This document shows, piece by piece, positions 18,218-25,909 of a stretch of DNA of 64,000 nucleotides; position 1 is the first letter of the stretch; the number at the start of each line of letters is the position of its first letter. A program made the position numbers and the translations under genes. This DNA comes from Bacteroidota bacterium. GTDB taxonomy: Bacteria > Bacteroidota > Bacteroidia > UKL13-3. The notes under the pieces were generated by a model. It made no database searches. It saw nothing but the letters and a program-made list of their open reading frames with translations, and was not told the origin of the DNA. The stretch is taken from positions 1 through 64,000 of the forward strand of contig JAIXWW010000013.1 in the NCBI GenBank assembly GCA_027491085.1. Direction: 5' to 3'.

Positions 18218-19159
18218 TTATATCTTTTTTCTCAAATTTAGTATCATGTCATCTGTCATTGATTGCAAATCATAATCAGGACTCCATCCCCAATGCTGTC
18301 TTGCTTCCGCATCATTGATACTTTTAGGCCAACTATCAGCTATTGCTTGTCTGAAATCAGGATTGAAATCAATTTCAAAATTTGGAATGTGTTTTTTTAT
18401 AGATTCAGCAATTTCTAAAGGATTAAAACTCATTCCCGCTACATTATAACTACTACGTATTTTTACTTTTTCAGCAGGTGCTTCCATTAGGTTAATAGTA
18501 GCTTTTAAAGCATCTGGCATATACATCATTGGTAGTGTAGTATGCTCATTTAAAAAACTTGTATACTTCCCATTTTTCAAGGCTTCATGGTAGATGTGAA
18601 CGGCATAATCTGTAGTTCCTCCTCCTGGAGCAGATTTGTAACCAATTAAGCCAGGATATCTTATGCTGCGTACGTCAACATTGTATTTTTGGAAATAATA
18701 TTCACAGAAACGTTCTCCTGCTTGTTTACTGATTCCATAAATAGTATTTGGTTCCATAATAGTGTATTGAGGAGTCAAAACACTTGGTGTAGTTGGACCA
18801 AAAACTGCGATTGAACTTGGCCAATAAACTTTTTTTATTAAACCTTCTTTAGCCGCATCTAGAATATTAAATAGGCCCTGCATATTTAAATCCCATGCAA
18901 ATTTTGGATTCTTTTCTGCGGTAGCACTTAATAGTGCAGCAAGTAAATAAACTTGTGTAATGGAATATTTTTTTATAATTGAATAAACACCATCTCTATC
19001 TAATATATCAATGATTTCGAATGGACCTTTGATTGTTTCAGGCTGTTTTAAATCACTGCATACTACATGGTAATCACCATAAATTAATCTAAGTGATTCT
19101 GCTAACTCAGTTCCTATTTGGCCGTTTGAGCCAATAATTAATATTGAATCTTTACTCAT
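18218..19159 (-). CDS. SDR-type L-threonine 3-dehydrogenase
   Basis: A 313-residue NAD-dependent short-chain dehydrogenase that oxidises L-threonine to 2-amino-3-ketobutyrate. The NAD site IIGSNGQIGTELAESL (about 5-20) and the catalytic YGISKQAGERFCEYYF (Tyr and Lys of YxxxK, near 145) are clear. Segments diagnostic of the epimerase-like TDH group known from Flavobacterium and animals are present: GGGTTDYAVHIYHEALKNG, TTLPMMYMPDALKATINLM and PDFRQAIADSWPKSINDAEA. This separates it from sugar epimerases. The partner 2-amino-3-ketobutyrate CoA ligase gene (kbl) is not in the window. The gene is alone on its strand between unrelated units. Confidence 0.9.
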   Translation of the reverse strand: MSKDSILIIGSNGQIGTELAESLRLIYGDYHVVCSDLKQPETIKGPFEIIDILDRDGVYSIIKKYSITQVYLLAALLSATAEKNPKFAWDLNMQGLFNILDAAKEGLIKKVYWPSSIAVFGPTTPSVLTPQYTIMEPNTIYGISKQAGERFCEYYFQKYNVDVRSIRYPGLIGYKSAPGGGTTDYAVHIYHEALKNGKYTSFLNEHTTLPMMYMPDALKATINLMEAPAEKVKIRSSYNVAGMSFNPLEIAESIKKHIPNFEIDFNPDFRQAIADSWPKSINDAEARQHWGWSPDYDLQSMTDDMILNLRKKI

Positions 19160-19297
19160 TTATAAAAAAAAGAATGTTATTGATTTGCTCTTATTTTAAT
19201 TTAAAAAACCACTCATTATTAGTATATTACAGTTTGAAAACAATGTATTACTTACTATTAATAGTTCTTTATATTTTATAAGATTGTCATGCAAATT

Positions 19298-19335
19298 AAA
19301 TAAATCTTTCTATTTTTAAATAGAAAGATTTATTT
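19298..19335. promoter_or_regulatory. Perfect 18-bp inverted repeat in a gene leader
   Basis: AAATAAATCTTTCTATTT and its exact complement AAATAGAAAGATTTATTT are separated by TT, ending 21 bases before the ATG of the 19357 gene. It would form a long hairpin in the RNA or a cruciform/operator in DNA. It has a poor T tract and no upstream gene on that strand, so an ordinary terminator is less likely than a leader element. Confidence 0.5.
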
Positions 19336-19356
19336 GCAACTTTAAATCACAATAAA

Positions 19357-20217
19357 ATGAAAAAAGTATTATCAATTATTTTGCTATTGTTAGCAAGTTA
19401 TCATGCATCAGCTCAATTTGGTTTTTTTAAAAAGAAATCTGATTTAGAAAAATTTAAAGATAAAAAAGTGATTGTTGTGCTTTTCCTTGACAGTGCATAC
19501 AATGCCTCTATTGAAACTGCTATGCTGCGTCATTGGAAGTTCAATAAATTTGAAATTGCATTCGATAATGAATTGCAAAAATACAAGAAAGAAGATGTTG
19601 CATACCTTTCATTTAGCAAATCAAAAGGAAGTAAGAATAAAGCGCGACTTGGTAGCTGTGAAGAAGATTTTAATGGGCTTGTTCTTTTAAATAAGTTTAA
19701 AAGAAAAGCAATGCCGGAAGACATATTGGCTCAATCTTTTTGCAGCAATTCAATAGATACAAGCGATTGGAGTTTTGAACTGCAACGTGCTGTTCAAATG
19801 ATGAACAACTATTTAGAGTATGCCATTGCTGTTGATAGAGATGCCGATTTAGCCGCGTCAAAAATGATGGTGGATTACCCATCTGACCGAAACCAAATAC
19901 TTGATAAGAAACTTTTAGTAGAGGATAAAATGCTAGATTTAAAGGGTAAAAAAGATGCCAATGATTTATTTGATGGAGAAATTGAAGAGGTTGATAGAGA
20001 TGTGATTTATAGGGCTATTTTAGACCAAGATAATGCCGTGCTTTATACTTTATTGGTAAAAGATGAAAAATATTGTAATAAGCTTGTAATTAGTGCTCAA
20101 AATAGTGAGCTAATGTACTATGATTCTTCTTCTCCTGAAAAATGTAAGTTAACTAATAAAGACTTAGAGGCTTTAAATAACTTGAAAAAGGAAACCATGA
20201 AGAAAAATAGCAAATAA
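19357..20217 (+). CDS. Exported protein of unknown function
   Basis: A 286-residue protein with a clean signal peptide (MKKVLSIILLLLASYHASAQ, cleavage after Ala19). The mature part starts with FGFFKKKSDLEKFKDKKVIVVLFLDSAYN, then is mixed alpha/beta with two internal cysteines (about 99 and 126) and a charged C-terminus of Lys/Asn. I do not recognise the family and see no catalytic motif. It is followed by a weak hairpin near 20222-20252 and preceded by a perfect inverted repeat. A periplasmic location is inferred from the signal. Confidence 0.78.
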   Translation: MKKVLSIILLLLASYHASAQFGFFKKKSDLEKFKDKKVIVVLFLDSAYNASIETAMLRHWKFNKFEIAFDNELQKYKKEDVAYLSFSKSKGSKNKARLGSCEEDFNGLVLLNKFKRKAMPEDILAQSFCSNSIDTSDWSFELQRAVQMMNNYLEYAIAVDRDADLAASKMMVDYPSDRNQILDKKLLVEDKMLDLKGKKDANDLFDGEIEEVDRDVIYRAILDQDNAVLYTLLVKDEKYCNKLVISAQNSELMYYDSSSPEKCKLTNKDLEALNNLKKETMKKNSK

Positions 20218-20221
20218 AAAA

Positions 20222-20262
20222 TCCCAAAACGAGAATTTTAGTTCTTTTTGGGTTGTTTGCAT
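20222..20262 (+). terminator. Probable terminator (imperfect hairpin)
   Basis: CCCAAAA pairs with TTTTGGG around an internal AGAATTTTAGTTCT segment that can itself fold. The downstream run is short (TTGTTTGC). It is placed just after the 19357 gene; strength is doubtful. Confidence 0.5.
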
Positions 20263-20344
20263 TTTTTTTGACTTTGTTAAGTAGTTGATATTTTGACGAT
20301 TGTGAGATGGCATTATTTGTGTTTACATATTAAAAAGCACAATT

Positions 20345-20788
20345 ATGAATTATTTATCAAAATATTTAAGTATACTTATTATAGTTATAATTTTTTTTAT
20401 CGGGGGAGATATTGCTGTTAATGGCGTTTGGGTAGGTAACTTAGGAAATTCGAATACTATATTCAATAAAAAATTAGGGTTAGACAATTCTACCAATAAG
20501 TTTTTACAAGTTAAAATAGTCCCTTCTAATAGTATAAAAGCAAGTAAATATGCTTTCGATGGAATGCAAATTCAATTATTATCGGATGAATACACTGTTT
20601 TACAAACTGCCACTATTAAAAATGGTTATTGCCAGTTTAATATGAATGATGTGAAAAAAAATATTGATAAATTTATTCTAATTTCTCCGCTTACCAGCGA
20701 TGAAATGGTAGTTGATAAAAATATTAGTTTTACATCATTTGTTTTAGATGCTTCTGATTTATTTATTAAACAAAAATCAAGAAAATAA
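20345..20788 (+). CDS. Small membrane-anchored or exported protein, unknown
   Basis: A 147-residue protein with a hydrophobic N-terminus (YLSILIIVIIFFIGGDIAVNG, about 7-27) that may be an uncleaved anchor or a signal. The rest is short, beta-rich and contains one cysteine; the C-terminus is basic (IKQKSRK). I recognise no family. The gene is isolated between the 19357 gene and a convergent gene 14 bases beyond its end. Coding character rests on length, ATG, A-rich leader and a sensible protein composition. Confidence 0.65.
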   Translation: MNYLSKYLSILIIVIIFFIGGDIAVNGVWVGNLGNSNTIFNKKLGLDNSTNKFLQVKIVPSNSIKASKYAFDGMQIQLLSDEYTVLQTATIKNGYCQFNMNDVKKNIDKFILISPLTSDEMVVDKNISFTSFVLDASDLFIKQKSRK

Positions 20789-20802
20789 ACTAATTCAATT
20801 AC

Positions 20803-21192
20803 CTAATCTTCTTCATAGAAGTCAATTAGTTCTGCCATGTATGATTGGTCCCAACCCTCGCTAATATCATCAAAGGCTTCATTAGGAATATTTGTATGAC
20901 GTAACTCAAGTGATGTGCCTTGATTATGTTTGTGAAGTTTAATTGTAACAATTGATGGAGTAGCTTCATTTTCATCATCAAAATACCATTGTTGAACAAT
21001 TTTTTTGCTCTCTTCAAATTCAATATTTTTCCCAATAATACTTCCATCCCACATACTAAATTCGGTGCCTGCTTCTGCTTTCATTTCTGCTTTATCGCCT
21101 GTCCAAAGCATAATGGTAGCCTCATTTGTTAAAGCTAAATAAACCTCTTCGGGTGGTGCTGGAATAATGTAATATTTTTTATAATCTTTCAT
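20803..21192 (-). CDS. START-like/AHSA1 (SRPBCC) domain protein
   Basis: A 129-residue single-domain protein of the SRPBCC fold that binds hydrophobic ligands in a deep pocket. Signs are the opening KKYYIIPAPPEEVYLALTNEATIMLWTGDKAEM, GTEFSMWDGSIIGKNIEFEESKKIVQQWYF and the late GTSLELRHTNIPNEAFDDISEGWDQSYMAELIDFYEE helix. The WDGSI.G and KIVQQW segments are typical of AHSA1-type members. An upstream ATG at 21267 would add 25 residues (MITQNAGACKSARFC...) that overlap a hairpin and do not fit the fold, so the ATG at 21192 is preferred. Role unknown. Confidence 0.85.
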   Translation of the reverse strand: MKDYKKYYIIPAPPEEVYLALTNEATIMLWTGDKAEMKAEAGTEFSMWDGSIIGKNIEFEESKKIVQQWYFDDENEATPSIVTIKLHKHNQGTSLELRHTNIPNEAFDDISEGWDQSYMAELIDFYEED

Positions 21193-21220
21193 TGTAAAAT
21201 AGAAATGGCAAGGCCTTAAA

Positions 21221-21252
21221 ATACAAAAGCGGGCACTCTTGCACGCGCCCGC
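21221..21252 (-). terminator. Rho-independent terminator
   Basis: On the minus strand a GC-rich stem (GCGGGC / GCCCGC, 12-base loop, 21229-21252) runs into TTTTGTATTTT. It ends the 21337-21723 unit before the AHSA1-like gene. Confidence 0.7.
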
Positions 21253-21336
21253 ATTCTGTGTAATCAATTAAATCTTTTCTCTCACTTGCAATAAGAGAAT
21301 TACTCAAATGTTTATGACAACAACTACAGTTTCTTA

Positions 21337-21723
21337 TTAGTTGTTACTATTATTTAAGTCAAATGTTAATGAAGTTGAATTTTCTTCAACTACTGGTGTT
21401 AGAACTAATTCGTCTATTAAAGTTGGCGCAGTAGCAGCTTCCTTTGTTTCGACTTTTTTAGTTACAGTTGATGTTACTGCGGCCTTCGGTTTCAGCGTTT
21501 CTCCCATACCATAAAGCTCTAATTTGTTTTCTTTAACAAAAATTCCTAAAGCAATTGCCCCTTTAATTGTAGTAATATTCAATTCTATCTCCCATTCGTC
21601 AATGCTAATTGCTCTTGGACTGGCATTAAAGCTGATTTTTTGTTCAATACAATAGTCAATCACAACTTGAATATTCTTACGTTTAGTTAGTAGTATAGGT
21701 TTTTCGTCTGTTTTATTCATCAC
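21337..21723 (-). CDS. Conserved-looking hypothetical protein
   Basis: A 128-residue soluble protein that I do not recognise. The first 75 residues are a compact mixed fold (KRKNIQVVIDYCIEQKISFNASPRAISIDEWEIELNITTIKGAIALGIFVKENKLELYG). After that comes a low-complexity Ala/Thr/Val/Lys linker and a short acidic/Asn tail (SLTFDLNNSNN). There is no signal peptide. The long AT-rich spacer upstream (21724-22018) probably holds its promoter. Its own terminator follows, so it is likely monocistronic. Confidence 0.7.
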   Translation of the reverse strand: MMNKTDEKPILLTKRKNIQVVIDYCIEQKISFNASPRAISIDEWEIELNITTIKGAIALGIFVKENKLELYGMGETLKPKAAVTSTVTKKVETKEAATAPTLIDELVLTPVVEENSTSLTFDLNNSNN

Positions 21724-22018
21724 AAAAATAGTTTTTTACGAGGCGCAAATTAGGTTAATTACTACTTCTAATAAAAGAAATGGGCGTTAAATTTTTAGCA
21801 ATAAATCGTGTATTACTAACAATCAGGCAGATAAAGTTTATAACTTGTGGAAAAACATCATTTTGCAAACATAGTTATACTAGACAAATGTAAATTGCAT
21901 ATTATAAGCAACTTAAGTTTTTATATTGCTTATAATATTAAATAAAAAGTTCCAATAATTGAATTTATGTATTGTAAACCATACTTCTTAGCTTAGATTT
22001 TAGATAGTTTAGTATGTT
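21724..22018. other. AT-rich intergenic region, no feature seen
   Basis: Nearly 300 bases between the start of the 21337-21723 gene and the 3' end of metG, both on the minus strand. I see no coding frame, terminator with a good stem, or known RNA. It may hold the promoter of the downstream gene. Confidence 0.45.
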
Positions 22019-24118
22019 TTATTTTACTACACTTCCAACTTCTATGTCTTTTTCTGGTCCTACGCTAAAAAGTTTCCCAAAATCGTTACCTGCCATTAAT
22101 AGCATGCCTTGGCTCTCAATTCCGCGTATTTTTCTAGGAGCTAAATTGGCCACTACCGTTACTAATTTCCCTACTAATTCTTCGGGTTGATAGTATTCAG
22201 CAATACCGCTTAAAATAGTGCGTTTTTCAAAACCTAAATCTACAATTAGTTTCAATAATTTATCAGCTTTTGGCACTTTTTCGGCTTCTAAAACTTTACC
22301 AACTCTTAAGTCTAATTTTTCAAAATCTTCGTAAGTAATATCGGGTTTTAGCTCAGTAAGGCTGCTAGCTTCTGGCTGTTGGCTGTTGGCTGCTTTTATG
22401 TTTTCAAGTCTGGAAAGTTGTTTTAAAATTTCTTCATCTTCCACTTGTTTGTATAAAATTTCAGCAGTTCCTAATTGATGATTTTCCATTAAAATATTTT
22501 CGTTGAATAACGAACTCCAATGCAAATCATCAGCAGCTAACATGGCTTTTAATTTAGTAGCAGTATGTGGTAAAAATGGTTCTGCTGCAATCGCTAATTT
22601 GGCACAAATTTGCAATGCATCAAACATAATTTGTTTAACACTTTCGGCATCGGTTTTTATGAGTTTCCATGGCTCAGTATCGGCCAAATATTTATTTCCA
22701 GCTCTGGCTACGTTAATAAATTCAGCTTGTGCATCGCGCAATTTTACCGCATCTAAATCTTCACGCATGGCATGTAAACTTTGAGCAATACTATCCAAAC
22801 AAGTTTGGCGACAAGCCAGTAATCTTTCATTAGTTAAAGCGCTTGTTATGGCTGGAATTCTACCTTCGTAAAATTTATTGCTTAGCACCAAAACACGGTT
22901 TACAAAATTGCCGAAAATACTTACCAATTCACTGTTTACACGAGTTTGATAATCTTTCCAAGTAAATTCACTGTCTTTAGTTTCTGGTGCAATGCTTGTT
23001 AAAACATAACGCAATTCATCTTGACGGTTAGGGAAATCAACTAAATATTCATGTAACCAAACTGCCCAGTTGCGGCTAGTCGAAATTTTATCACCTTCTA
23101 AGTTTAAAAACTCGTTGGCAGGCACATTGGTTGGTAAAATATACTTGCCATGTGTCATCAACATCATAGGGAAAATAATGGCATGAAACACAATATTGTC
23201 TTTACCAATAAAATGAATCAATGCGGTTTCATCGTTTTGCCACCAATCTTCAAAGTTCGAAGTTCGAAGTTCGGAGTTCGAAGTTGCTAGTTGCAAGTAT
23301 TCCTTGGTAGCGCTTATGTATCCAATTGGGGCATCAAACCAAACATATAATACTTTTCCATCGGCACCATCAATCGGAACTGGAACTCCCCAGTCTAAAT
23401 CGCGGGTCATGGCGCGAGGCTGTAAACCTTCAGTTAGCCAACTGCTACATTGCCCTTTGATATTGCTTTTCCAACTTTCAAAACGTTTGATATATTCTTG
23501 AAATTCGGGACTTTGCTGGATTTCGCCCATTGGTAAAAACCAATTTTTAGTTTCTTTTAAAACTGGTGTTGCGCCACTTAAGGCCGATTTGGGATTGATT
23601 AAATCGGTTGGACTTAAGGTAGTTCCACATTTTTCGCATTGATCGCCATAAGCACTAGGGTTTCCGCAACGAGGGCAAGTGCCAGTTATATATCTGTCGG
23701 CTAAAAATTGATTAGCTTCTTCATCGTAATACTGTTTGGTGATTTCTTCTTTAAAAACACCTTTATCGTACAAAGTTCTGAAAAATTCTTGTGCTGTATC
23801 ATGGTGCGTTTTTGATGAAGTGCGGCCGTAATACGAAAAATCTATTCCAAAATCTTTGAAAGCATTTTTCATAATGCCATCGTATTTATCAACCACTTGC
23901 TGAGGTGTAATGCCTTCTTTTTTAGCTTTAATGGTAATGGGCACTCCGTGTTCATCGCTACCGCAAATAAAAAGCACTTCTTTTCCTTGCGCTTTTAAAT
24001 AACGTACATAAATATCGGCAGGAAGGTAACAGCCAGCTAAATGGCCAATATGAACAGGCCCGTTTGCATATGGCAAAGCAGCTGTTACTAAATATCTTTT
24101 TGGTTCAGAATTATTCAT
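22019..24118 (-). CDS. metG: Methionyl-tRNA synthetase
   Basis: Charges tRNA-Met; 699 residues. Class I signatures are present: AALPYANGPVHIGHLAGCYLPADIY (HIGH) at about 13-35 and GDKISTSRNWAVWL (KMSKS variant KISTS) near 344. The zinc knuckle CPRCGNPSAYGDQCEKCG is complete with four cysteines. The C-terminal 110 residues (ITYEDFEKLDLRVGKVLEAEKV) are the tRNA-binding dimer domain. Two short in-frame stretches look foreign: residues near 275-288 (LATSNSELRTSNF) and the linker near 577-588 (ANSQQPEASSL). Both are encoded by iterated DNA words seen in spacers of this window. The active-site motifs are untouched, so the enzyme should work. Confidence 0.97.
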   Translation of the reverse strand: MNNSEPKRYLVTAALPYANGPVHIGHLAGCYLPADIYVRYLKAQGKEVLFICGSDEHGVPITIKAKKEGITPQQVVDKYDGIMKNAFKDFGIDFSYYGRTSSKTHHDTAQEFFRTLYDKGVFKEEITKQYYDEEANQFLADRYITGTCPRCGNPSAYGDQCEKCGTTLSPTDLINPKSALSGATPVLKETKNWFLPMGEIQQSPEFQEYIKRFESWKSNIKGQCSSWLTEGLQPRAMTRDLDWGVPVPIDGADGKVLYVWFDAPIGYISATKEYLQLATSNSELRTSNFEDWWQNDETALIHFIGKDNIVFHAIIFPMMLMTHGKYILPTNVPANEFLNLEGDKISTSRNWAVWLHEYLVDFPNRQDELRYVLTSIAPETKDSEFTWKDYQTRVNSELVSIFGNFVNRVLVLSNKFYEGRIPAITSALTNERLLACRQTCLDSIAQSLHAMREDLDAVKLRDAQAEFINVARAGNKYLADTEPWKLIKTDAESVKQIMFDALQICAKLAIAAEPFLPHTATKLKAMLAADDLHWSSLFNENILMENHQLGTAEILYKQVEDEEILKQLSRLENIKAANSQQPEASSLTELKPDITYEDFEKLDLRVGKVLEAEKVPKADKLLKLIVDLGFEKRTILSGIAEYYQPEELVGKLVTVVANLAPRKIRGIESQGMLLMAGNDFGKLFSVGPEKDIEVGSVVK
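22361..22393. repeat. In-frame iterated-word insert in metG linker
   Basis: GCTGCTAGCTTCTGGCTG followed by TTGGCTGTTGGCTGC. The same word family (GCCAGAAGCTAGAAGCTAG on the other strand) occurs in spacers at 13794 and 47284. It encodes part of the linker before the tRNA-binding domain. Confidence 0.6.
23249..23298. repeat. In-frame iterated-word insert in metG catalytic domain
   Basis: Iterations of the 7-base word AGTTCGA (CAAAGTTCGAAGTTCGAAG, TTCGGAGTTCGAAG) followed by TTGCTAGTTGCAAG. It encodes the Ser/Asn/Thr-rich stretch ATSNSELRTSNF. Nearly the same DNA is found inside murC at 51606-51640. Confidence 0.7.
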
Positions 24119-24327
24119 AAAAACAGCCGCAATTTAAGCTAAATTAAGCTAAATAATTTATTTGTAGTTATAATAATTCGACTATTCTATTTGAAAATAA
24201 GTAGGATGTTGTTCAGAATGAAGTTTTTTTATAAAAAAGAAAACAAATTTGTTTAATAGAGCCTATAAAAAATGGGAGTCTATTTTATACTTTTTGAGTA
24301 TGAACTTACCTTCTGGTATTATTCAAT

Positions 24328-25029
24328 TTAGTAGCCCATCAGTATTTTTCTTTTAATAGGCAGTTTTTTTATTTCTTGGTTTATTTTTTTTAAGAATCTC
24401 TTGGCTTTTAAATTATTTATTTTAACATCTGTTATGCTTTCTTCTATTATTTGATTGTTATAACCGCCATTTTTGGCTTTCATTTCCAAATAGCTTTTGT
24501 AACTTATGATAGCATTTAATTTTTTGTCAATTGTGAATTCAAATTTTTCGTTTCTAAAAAGATCACTTTCATTATTGAAATTAGTATCAATTAAGGTGCA
24601 CGATTTTTTGTTATTTATTATTTGGGTAGTTTTTAAATCTGATGGGTAAATATTTGGATATCCATAAGGTTGAATGTAGCGATAAAGTAAATCTTGGTTG
24701 GGGTTATATGCTACAAAAAATCTGAAGATTGAATCTTTTTTACTAAAGTGATAAACATATTTTGACGTGTCAAAATAAATGATTTCTTCATTTTCTAAAT
24801 CATTAATAATACAAAGTGTGGTGTTTTTAAGTTCGCAAAATTGAACTGCTAGTTTTGCTGTTTTTGTTTCATTAAAATCGAAATATTTAAAACGTTTCGT
24901 TACTATATAAGAGCCTGATTTAATATTTGGAGATTGTTTCCTTACTTTTTCTAATAGTTTCTCTGTTTGTGCATTGGTATTATTAAATAAAATAAATAGT
25001 ACCAATATTAAATGGATTTTTTTTTTCAT
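24328..25029 (-). CDS. Exported protein of unknown function
   Basis: A 233-residue protein with a signal peptide (MKKKIHLILVLFILFNNTNAQ). The mature part is beta-rich and resembles the many lipid-carrier-like (LolA/outer-membrane-lipoprotein-sorting) exported proteins of Bacteroidota only in general pattern: FEFTIDKKLNAIISYKSYLEM near the end. I do not claim that family. Two cysteines (CELKNTTLC) and a basic C-terminus (KKLPIKRKILMGY) are visible. Its start overlaps the stop of the upstream lipoprotein-like gene by 4 bases, so they are coupled and may act together at the envelope. Confidence 0.72.
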   Translation of the reverse strand: MKKKIHLILVLFILFNNTNAQTEKLLEKVRKQSPNIKSGSYIVTKRFKYFDFNETKTAKLAVQFCELKNTTLCIINDLENEEIIYFDTSKYVYHFSKKDSIFRFFVAYNPNQDLLYRYIQPYGYPNIYPSDLKTTQIINNKKSCTLIDTNFNNESDLFRNEKFEFTIDKKLNAIISYKSYLEMKAKNGGYNNQIIEESITDVKINNLKAKRFLKKINQEIKKLPIKRKILMGY

Positions 25030-25535
25030 TTTTGTTTTGCACTTCTAATTAAATACTTAACCATACTTTTTGTTCTTCTCATATCACGCTTTTGTTTTCC
25101 AAAAAAATATAAATCGTTACTATTTTCCCATACCTTCCAACGTAAGTCTTTTTTGCTTTCAAATAGATAACAGTCTAATAAAATTGCTTTTACATCTTTG
25201 TCAAAGTAAGGGTATAAATATACTTTTTGTCCACCATAATAGGCCAAACCGCTCACTGAAAATTTGTCAACTTTAATGTTTAACTCAAAAGTGAATGCCG
25301 CCTTTTTGGTGGTGATTTTGAAGCCTTTTTTTAGTAATTGTTTTTTACAGGCGCTTAATATTTCATCTTCAAAAGCTTTATTGAGCAATTGGGTGCTACC
25401 ATTATTTAAAACAATATTAGCGGGAACTAAATTTTTGCCAGAACCCCATACAAAAGACCTATACCAATAACGCTTTTGACAGCTGCTTAAAACCAGTATT
25501 GACAGCATAAAAAATATGCTAATTGAAGATTTCAT
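25026..25535 (-). CDS. Putative lipoprotein of unknown function
   Basis: A 169-residue protein with a lipoprotein signal: MKSSISIFFMLSILVLSSC, lipobox LSSC with Cys19, followed by QKRYWYRS. The mature part contains a SNDLYFFGKQKRDMRRTKSMVKYL stretch and an alternating beta pattern; no family recognised. Coupled by a 4-base overlap to the downstream exported protein, with the NTF2-like gene 12 bases upstream. An envelope role is inferred from the signal only. Confidence 0.75.
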   Translation of the reverse strand: MKSSISIFFMLSILVLSSCQKRYWYRSFVWGSGKNLVPANIVLNNGSTQLLNKAFEDEILSACKKQLLKKGFKITTKKAAFTFELNIKVDKFSVSGLAYYGGQKVYLYPYFDKDVKAILLDCYLFESKKDLRWKVWENSNDLYFFGKQKRDMRRTKSMVKYLIRSAKQK

Positions 25536-25547
25536 TAATTAGCCAAT

Positions 25548-25901
25548 TTATCCATGATACACCCTTGATGCAATTATCAAACCATCTTCAATTTCAAGTA
25601 CTTCGGCTACAAGCATTTCCTCTTCTTGAGGAACTTGCCTGATGTATTCCATAAATACACGGCTGTTATTTGCAGTCAAAGATGTTACTTTATAATGTAA
25701 ATTAGGTAAACGGTTAAAAGCATCAGCCCACCAAACTCGAAGTGAATTTTTGCCAATTATTAGGCCTTCAGTTTCTGGTTGCCTAACCTTTAACTTAGGG
25801 CTATAATGTTTGGCATTTTCACTATATAAGTTTAATAAATTATCAAGGTTATGGTTGTTAAATGCTTCAAACCATTTTAAAGCAATTTGTTCATTAGTCA
25901 T
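25548..25901 (-). CDS. SnoaL/NTF2-like domain protein
   Basis: A 117-residue single-domain protein. It begins MTNEQIALKWFEAFNNHNLDNLLNLYSENAKHYSP, the helix-helix-strand opening of the SnoaL-like branch of the NTF2 fold, and goes on with ADAFNRLPNLHYKVTSLTANNSRVFMEYIRQVPQE and VAEVLEIEDGLIIASRVYHG. Such proteins are small ligand-binding or isomerase-like domains; the substrate cannot be inferred. It sits 8 bases after the large PKD gene and 12 bases before the lipoprotein gene on the same strand. Confidence 0.87.
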   Translation of the reverse strand: MTNEQIALKWFEAFNNHNLDNLLNLYSENAKHYSPKLKVRQPETEGLIIGKNSLRVWWADAFNRLPNLHYKVTSLTANNSRVFMEYIRQVPQEEEMLVAEVLEIEDGLIIASRVYHG

Positions 25902-25909
25902 ATTGTATT

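Noticed and set aside
21193..21267. Upstream ATG for the AHSA1-like gene
   Set aside because: The extension runs through a terminator hairpin and lacks the fold's character.
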